Assembly (NCBI GenBank): GCA_947685225.1
Contig: CANTUV010000033.1
Span: forward strand, 55,591,001 to 55,655,000
DNA length: 64,000 bases
Direction: 5' to 3'
Source of the DNA: Garcia nutans
Lineage: Eukaryota > Streptophyta > Magnoliopsida > Malpighiales > Euphorbiaceae
Shown: one piece after another, positions 59,759 through 64,000 of the stretch
Position numbering within the stretch: position 1 is the first letter of the stretch
Layout of the letters: every line of letters starts with the position of its first letter
Program-made: the position numbers and the translations under genes
The notes under the pieces: generated by a model
Told to the model about the DNA's origin: nothing
Databases searched by the model: none
What the model saw: the letters and a program-made list of their open reading frames with translations, nothing else

Positions 59759-61343
59759 ACTAATCATACACTTAATGTCAATCTTACTTGCATTTAAACA
59801 AATGAGAAAAAAATAAAAAAAAAAAGTTTTTTTTTGTGTCCTGATGCTATGTTTAATAAACTGACATGCATTTCTGTCCTGTGTATGCTTCAAAAGGTTA
59901 AATACATTCATTAAAGGTTGCATCTTGCATGGGCCAAGGCTTCCCATCTGTCCCCCACTGTTATACTTTGTTTCTGGCAAGCGCAACAGACTGTTTATAA
60001 CGCAATTATGCAAGACAGAGAGAAAGCAAAGTGGCAAATGCCTTTGAATAGCATCAAAATATCGACCGTCATGATGCAGAAAGGAAATGAGATCTGTAGA
60101 CACAGTGTGGCATGATGGTATCTTGTACTTTTTTCTATAATCATATTCTCTTTCAGTTCTTCACAATTTAAAGCTCTATGGTAGAACAAGATTCCTTTCA
60201 AGTCTTGAAATAGAGTATTATGAACAAAGAAAATAAAAGAAACAACAACGGAGTGAATGGTCTTTGTGAATAGATTAATAGAATCAGCAATAGAAGCTTG
60301 ACAAGGTTTTCAGTTCAAGGTAGGTTTCTATATGAATGAACTTGGCAGTTTAATGAGTTAAAGCGTGTCAAGTAGGATATGTACGTTCCAATAGCAGAAG
60401 AATGTTTCTCTTAATTCTGCTTCATTTTTGGACCACTCTGATATAGCGTAGTCAGTGTCAAGTGGGCGGCAAAGAATGGCATGATGCCGCAGGAGTCACG
60501 AAGGGTGGCTGTTAGAATTGATGCTTGTAGTGGTGGGCTGGACTTGGCTCGAGCTAACAGTCAATTTACTATGTACAAAAACTTTGGGCTGTTGTGTTAA
60601 AATCTGAATTGCCCTTTGCAAAAAACTAAAAAATCAATGTCATTCAATTTGCTTTTTATTAGGCTAGAGTTAGTAGAGTCTTTTTCTTCTTTCTGGTTCT
60701 TGTGTGGTTAGAATACGATCCCGTTCGAGTTTCAACCTTATAAGCAATTATGATGAATTAAACAATTTCACCAAGTAATGTACGTCCTTCTTCTGACCGC
60801 TGAGGCTTAGCGTAAATTCCATCAAAATATTTGGCGAGGTTGGTTGTCCATCAAAATAAAGGGAAGAAAAATTAATACAAGGTTTTCTATAAGTGAGTTT
60901 ATTATATAAATTTACAAATTTGTTGATCATTTGATAAATTTAAAGCTCCGTGTAATATATATAAAATTTATTATATATAAAAATTTTTGTAAGTTTATTG
61001 TTAGATTATTATGAATTTATCTTATATGTCTATAAAATGATTAAAAATATATTTAATAAAAAATAAGAATTTTGAAGAATTTGGTAATGGAAATAAGGAA
61101 TTTATTTACATTTTTTATGAATGAATACCAAACTGGGATTTTAAGTTTTAGTGGGAAAAAACAAAAGAAAACACCTTCTCATAAAACATGGGCCAACACC
61201 CAATACATACAAAAAGACCCTATGAGAAGGTGCCAGTAATTTGCACGAGGAAATCACAAGGCCTTTGCCTTCAAAACGAAGCAGAGAAAAGACGATGGAA
61301 GAAAAGAACATGCACACGTCCACACAACTAACATTAACTACAG

Positions 61344-61374
<31 letters not shown>

Positions 61375-61702
61375 TTACTTTACAAACAAAATTGTTTTTT
61401 TTAATTAATAAAAAAAGCAAAAAATATGGATTTGGGAGTAGATCCGTGGTGCAATTTAAAACGCTGTGTCTCCTTATAAGAAAAAAACTGTTCAATGTTT
61501 TTCGTTTTTCTAAAACCCCAGCTCTTGGGTTTCGGCGGCTACCCCCTTCTTCAACTCTTCTTTACTTGGACCTTTCCTCAGTTATCCCCCCACCACCTCC
61601 CTCCACTCTTAAATACTCTTCCCCTTTGAATTCCAGGGTTTCTGTATCTATTATTTTCCCTTTATTAATCAATCTTAATCTTTAATCAACCTCGTCATCA
61701 CC
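59759..61702. other. Intergenic region before the YTH gene
   Basis: The 3' UTR of the phosphorylase gene lies in the first few hundred bases. Near 61349 there is an ATT microsatellite. About 61440-61702 is pyrimidine-rich and probably the promoter and 5' UTR of the YTH gene. No gene is seen in between. Confidence 0.5.
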
Positions 61703-64000
61703 ATGGCTTCTGTTACTTCTCCTTCTGATAGTATCCTTTTTCAGTTCCCTCATCTGGGTACTCTTAGCTTTTGCAATTAAATCTTTATTTGTTCTTTTTC
61801 TTATACATGTCTCTTACATATCATGTGTAATTCATGTTTGTCCTCTCGCCCTGTTTTGTGTTTCTTTGGCTTGTTGGTAGATCGAGATTTGTTTCTTGAA
61901 TTGGGTTGCTTTTGAGAATTACGGGTTTGTTAGGATTTATTCTTATATATTAGTAAAAACTAATTCATATTCGTCTCTTTCATATTTGGGTTTCAGTTGC
62001 AAAATATATATGCATATCAATAGAGTTTCTTTATTATTATTATTTTTTTTAAAAATTAGTCTTCATACTCCATGGAGTTTGATCGAGATATTATTTATGG
62101 GATGGTTCTTGTTGGCTCGGATGTGTGTTCTCTTAGAGTTTGAATACGATGAATAATCTGTGCTATGTTAAATCGGTACATTTCGAGTGGTTATTGATTG
62201 AGTAGATATTAAGGATAAAGACTTAAAGACTATGACTTTGACTTTTGTTGCCATTCTCCTAAACGTGGACTAAAAGCGATATATATGAATTTGAATAGTA
62301 ATAAACAATGTGAAGTGAATTGATTTGATTTGGCTGTCTTATGGTTTGTTGTATCCTTCACGATTACTTTTACAGAGGTTACAGGTGTGCTGGAGAATTT
62401 GTCATTAGATTCTCAGACCAAGACTACTGAAATTTCTGAACCTGCAAAGAAGGTAACTAAGTTTCTTTATTTGTTTATTGAACGGTTTTCCCTCGACCAC
62501 TTTGTCTGATCACATTCTAAATTGATTGGTATAGCTCTCTTCTAATCAATATGAATCAAGTGACTTGGCTACTAATACAGCCAAGCCATTGAATCTGTCT
62601 ATCACCCATCTTCATGTAGACCAAAACGCCTACTATTCTTTTAATGGGTACCCATCGCCTGCGCATTATCATGGAGGTAAGCTGTGCGTTAGGTTTAAGG
62701 CCATTGCCCTAAAACGTGTCTTAAAAATAGGTAAAAAACTTGAAAAATTTTTAACCACATTAAATTGTTTAATTGGGTAATTTATACTTTTCCTGGTCGG
62801 TAACATTCGGATGCAAAATATTCATCGTACTTCAGGTTATGATGCTCATGGTAATAGATGGAACAATTACTTTAGATATGTTAATCTTGATGAAGTTGAG
62901 ATGTCACACGTCAGTTCTACCTCGCAATTGTATATGCATGTGTATTCATACTTAGTTTGTCGTTAAACAGTGTTTCAAGGGACAATTTTCTGATTCTCTC
63001 ATCCCACTTCTTTATGTGCTGTTACCTGTTGAGGTGGATACGATGTAGTAGATTTAATTAAGTGCTGTATTTCAATTCTCAAGTAGTACAAGCTTCTTAC
63101 ACAGCAATGATTATACTTCCTTTACTCCTAGAATGTAGTGTTATGGTTGTTAAAGTTGTGAAATCGGATGATGGTTCAGAAACATTTGTTATCTCGTGTT
63201 GTTACTTTTTAACATAGCTGTATTTTAAGCAGATGACATTTCCTTTTGTATAGTTTATTATTAGGTTGTAATTGTATTTCAATTTAATAAGGTTCATTTG
63301 ATGTTTTTCCCTTCTTGTTCTCATTGTCCTCTACTGTTTTCCTTCTGTTCTCTGTCTATATTTTGGTGTCAATGTGGCAAGGCATAGCCTAGCTGCAACT
63401 ACAGGGTGAAGAATTATTATTGATATTTGTAGGTTGGAGTTTGGGTTTGACAGGTTTGTCTGTTGGCAGGACGTCTATGGCAATAACGACACTGTTATGT
63501 ACCATCAAGGCTACTGTTATACACCCTTTGGAACACACCTCTCACTAAATTCAAACATGCCTACTGTTGGAAATGATGGACAGCTATATGGGACAGAACA
63601 ATACCAGTACCCTAGTCCTTTCTACCAGGCTACAGCATCAAATGGTACATATTATTCTCTTAACTCAGGCAGCGCTTCCCAAACTGAGGTTCCACCTGCT
63701 GCTGCAACTGATAAAGTGGTTTTGTCTGTTGGGACTGCTGCTGGAAACCCTAATAATAAAGCTTTCAGTGGAAATGTAAATAGAAGTAAGCCTTTTAGAC
63801 CAAGCAATCAAAATTCTAATTCAAGTTTAAATGGTTCATACAAAAGGGGAGGTTTACCTACAGGATTTCCATCTCCTTGTTATGACCCAAGGTTTGGATA
63901 CGATGGGTTTCAGTCCCCAATGCCTTGGTTGGATCCCTCTATGTCTTCTAATGGGCCAGCTGGACGTACAATCAGCAGTGGTTTTTCTTCATCAATGGTA
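61703..64000 (+). CDS. ECT: YTH-domain m6A-reader protein (ECT type), N-terminal part only
   Basis: Plant ECT proteins bind N6-methyladenosine in mRNA through a C-terminal YTH domain; here only the disordered N-terminal half is inside the window. Exons: 61703-61730, 62376-62452, 62535-62676, 62836-62909 and 63470 to the window end, all in frame (284 codons so far). They read MASVTSPSDK, VTGVLENLSLDSQTK, then GGYDAHGNRWNNYFRYVNLD, DVYGNNDTVMYHQGYCYTPF, MPTVGNDGQLYG and a Ser/Asn/Gly/Tyr-rich tract. The tandem order of a GGYD-W-Y-RYVNLDG-like block and VGNDGQLYG is typical of the ECT family N-terminus as I recall it. The YTH domain itself is not seen, so the call rests on these motifs. Confidence 0.85.

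Overview
This is plant nuclear DNA, very probably from a core eudicot. The evidence is intron-rich genes with GT-AG introns, strongly AT-rich intergenic DNA, plant-type gene families, and Ty1/copia, Helitron, SINE and MITE repeats. No species can be named from the sequence alone. All gene models below were built by eye from splice signals, reading-frame continuity and remembered family sequences.

Layout. 1.2-3.3 kb (+): a plastid-type DnaJ protein with a membrane-associated C-terminus. 4.2-4.6 kb (-): a two-exon, 88-residue plant microprotein. 7.1-13.3 kb (-): the decayed coding core of a Helitron, with an HUH replication initiator, a PIF1-like helicase and an RPA70-like ssDNA-binding protein. 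Its presumed 5' side (13.5-21.2 kb) is AT-rich, holds several duplicated blocks and one unidentified 153-codon reading frame, and ends near a near-perfect palindrome. 23.9-28.6 kb (+): an intact NAD(H)-glutamate dehydrogenase gene of the GDH2 type (8 coding segments joined over 9 exons, 411 residues). 29.5-31.5 kb (-): the H/ACA snoRNP protein GAR1, with an Au-like SINE in intron 1. 32.6-40.8 kb (-): a MUT9-like/casein-kinase-I-family nuclear kinase (16 coding exons, 705 residues) with a leader intron. 41.6 kb: a foldback MITE with a perfect 7-bp target duplication. 44.5-50.0 kb (-): a near-complete but mutated Ty1/copia element. 50.9-56.9 kb (-): a second LTR element whose LTRs are about 99% identical around a wrecked interior. 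57.8-59.8 kb (+): an ADP-glucose phosphorylase/GALT-like gene carrying an apparent one-base frameshift. 61.7-64.0 kb (+): the 5' part of a YTH-domain (ECT-type) m6A reader, cut off by the window edge.

The host genes are unrelated housekeeping and regulatory loci (chaperone, nitrogen metabolism, snoRNP, chromatin/light kinase, carbohydrate phosphorylase, RNA reader). They do not form a cluster. Three points deserve attention first. The Helitron has a duplicated Walker A segment. The second LTR element combines fresh LTRs with a dead interior, which implies mobilisation in trans. The ADP-glucose phosphorylase gene and the kinase gene each carry a small sequence change at a functionally critical place.
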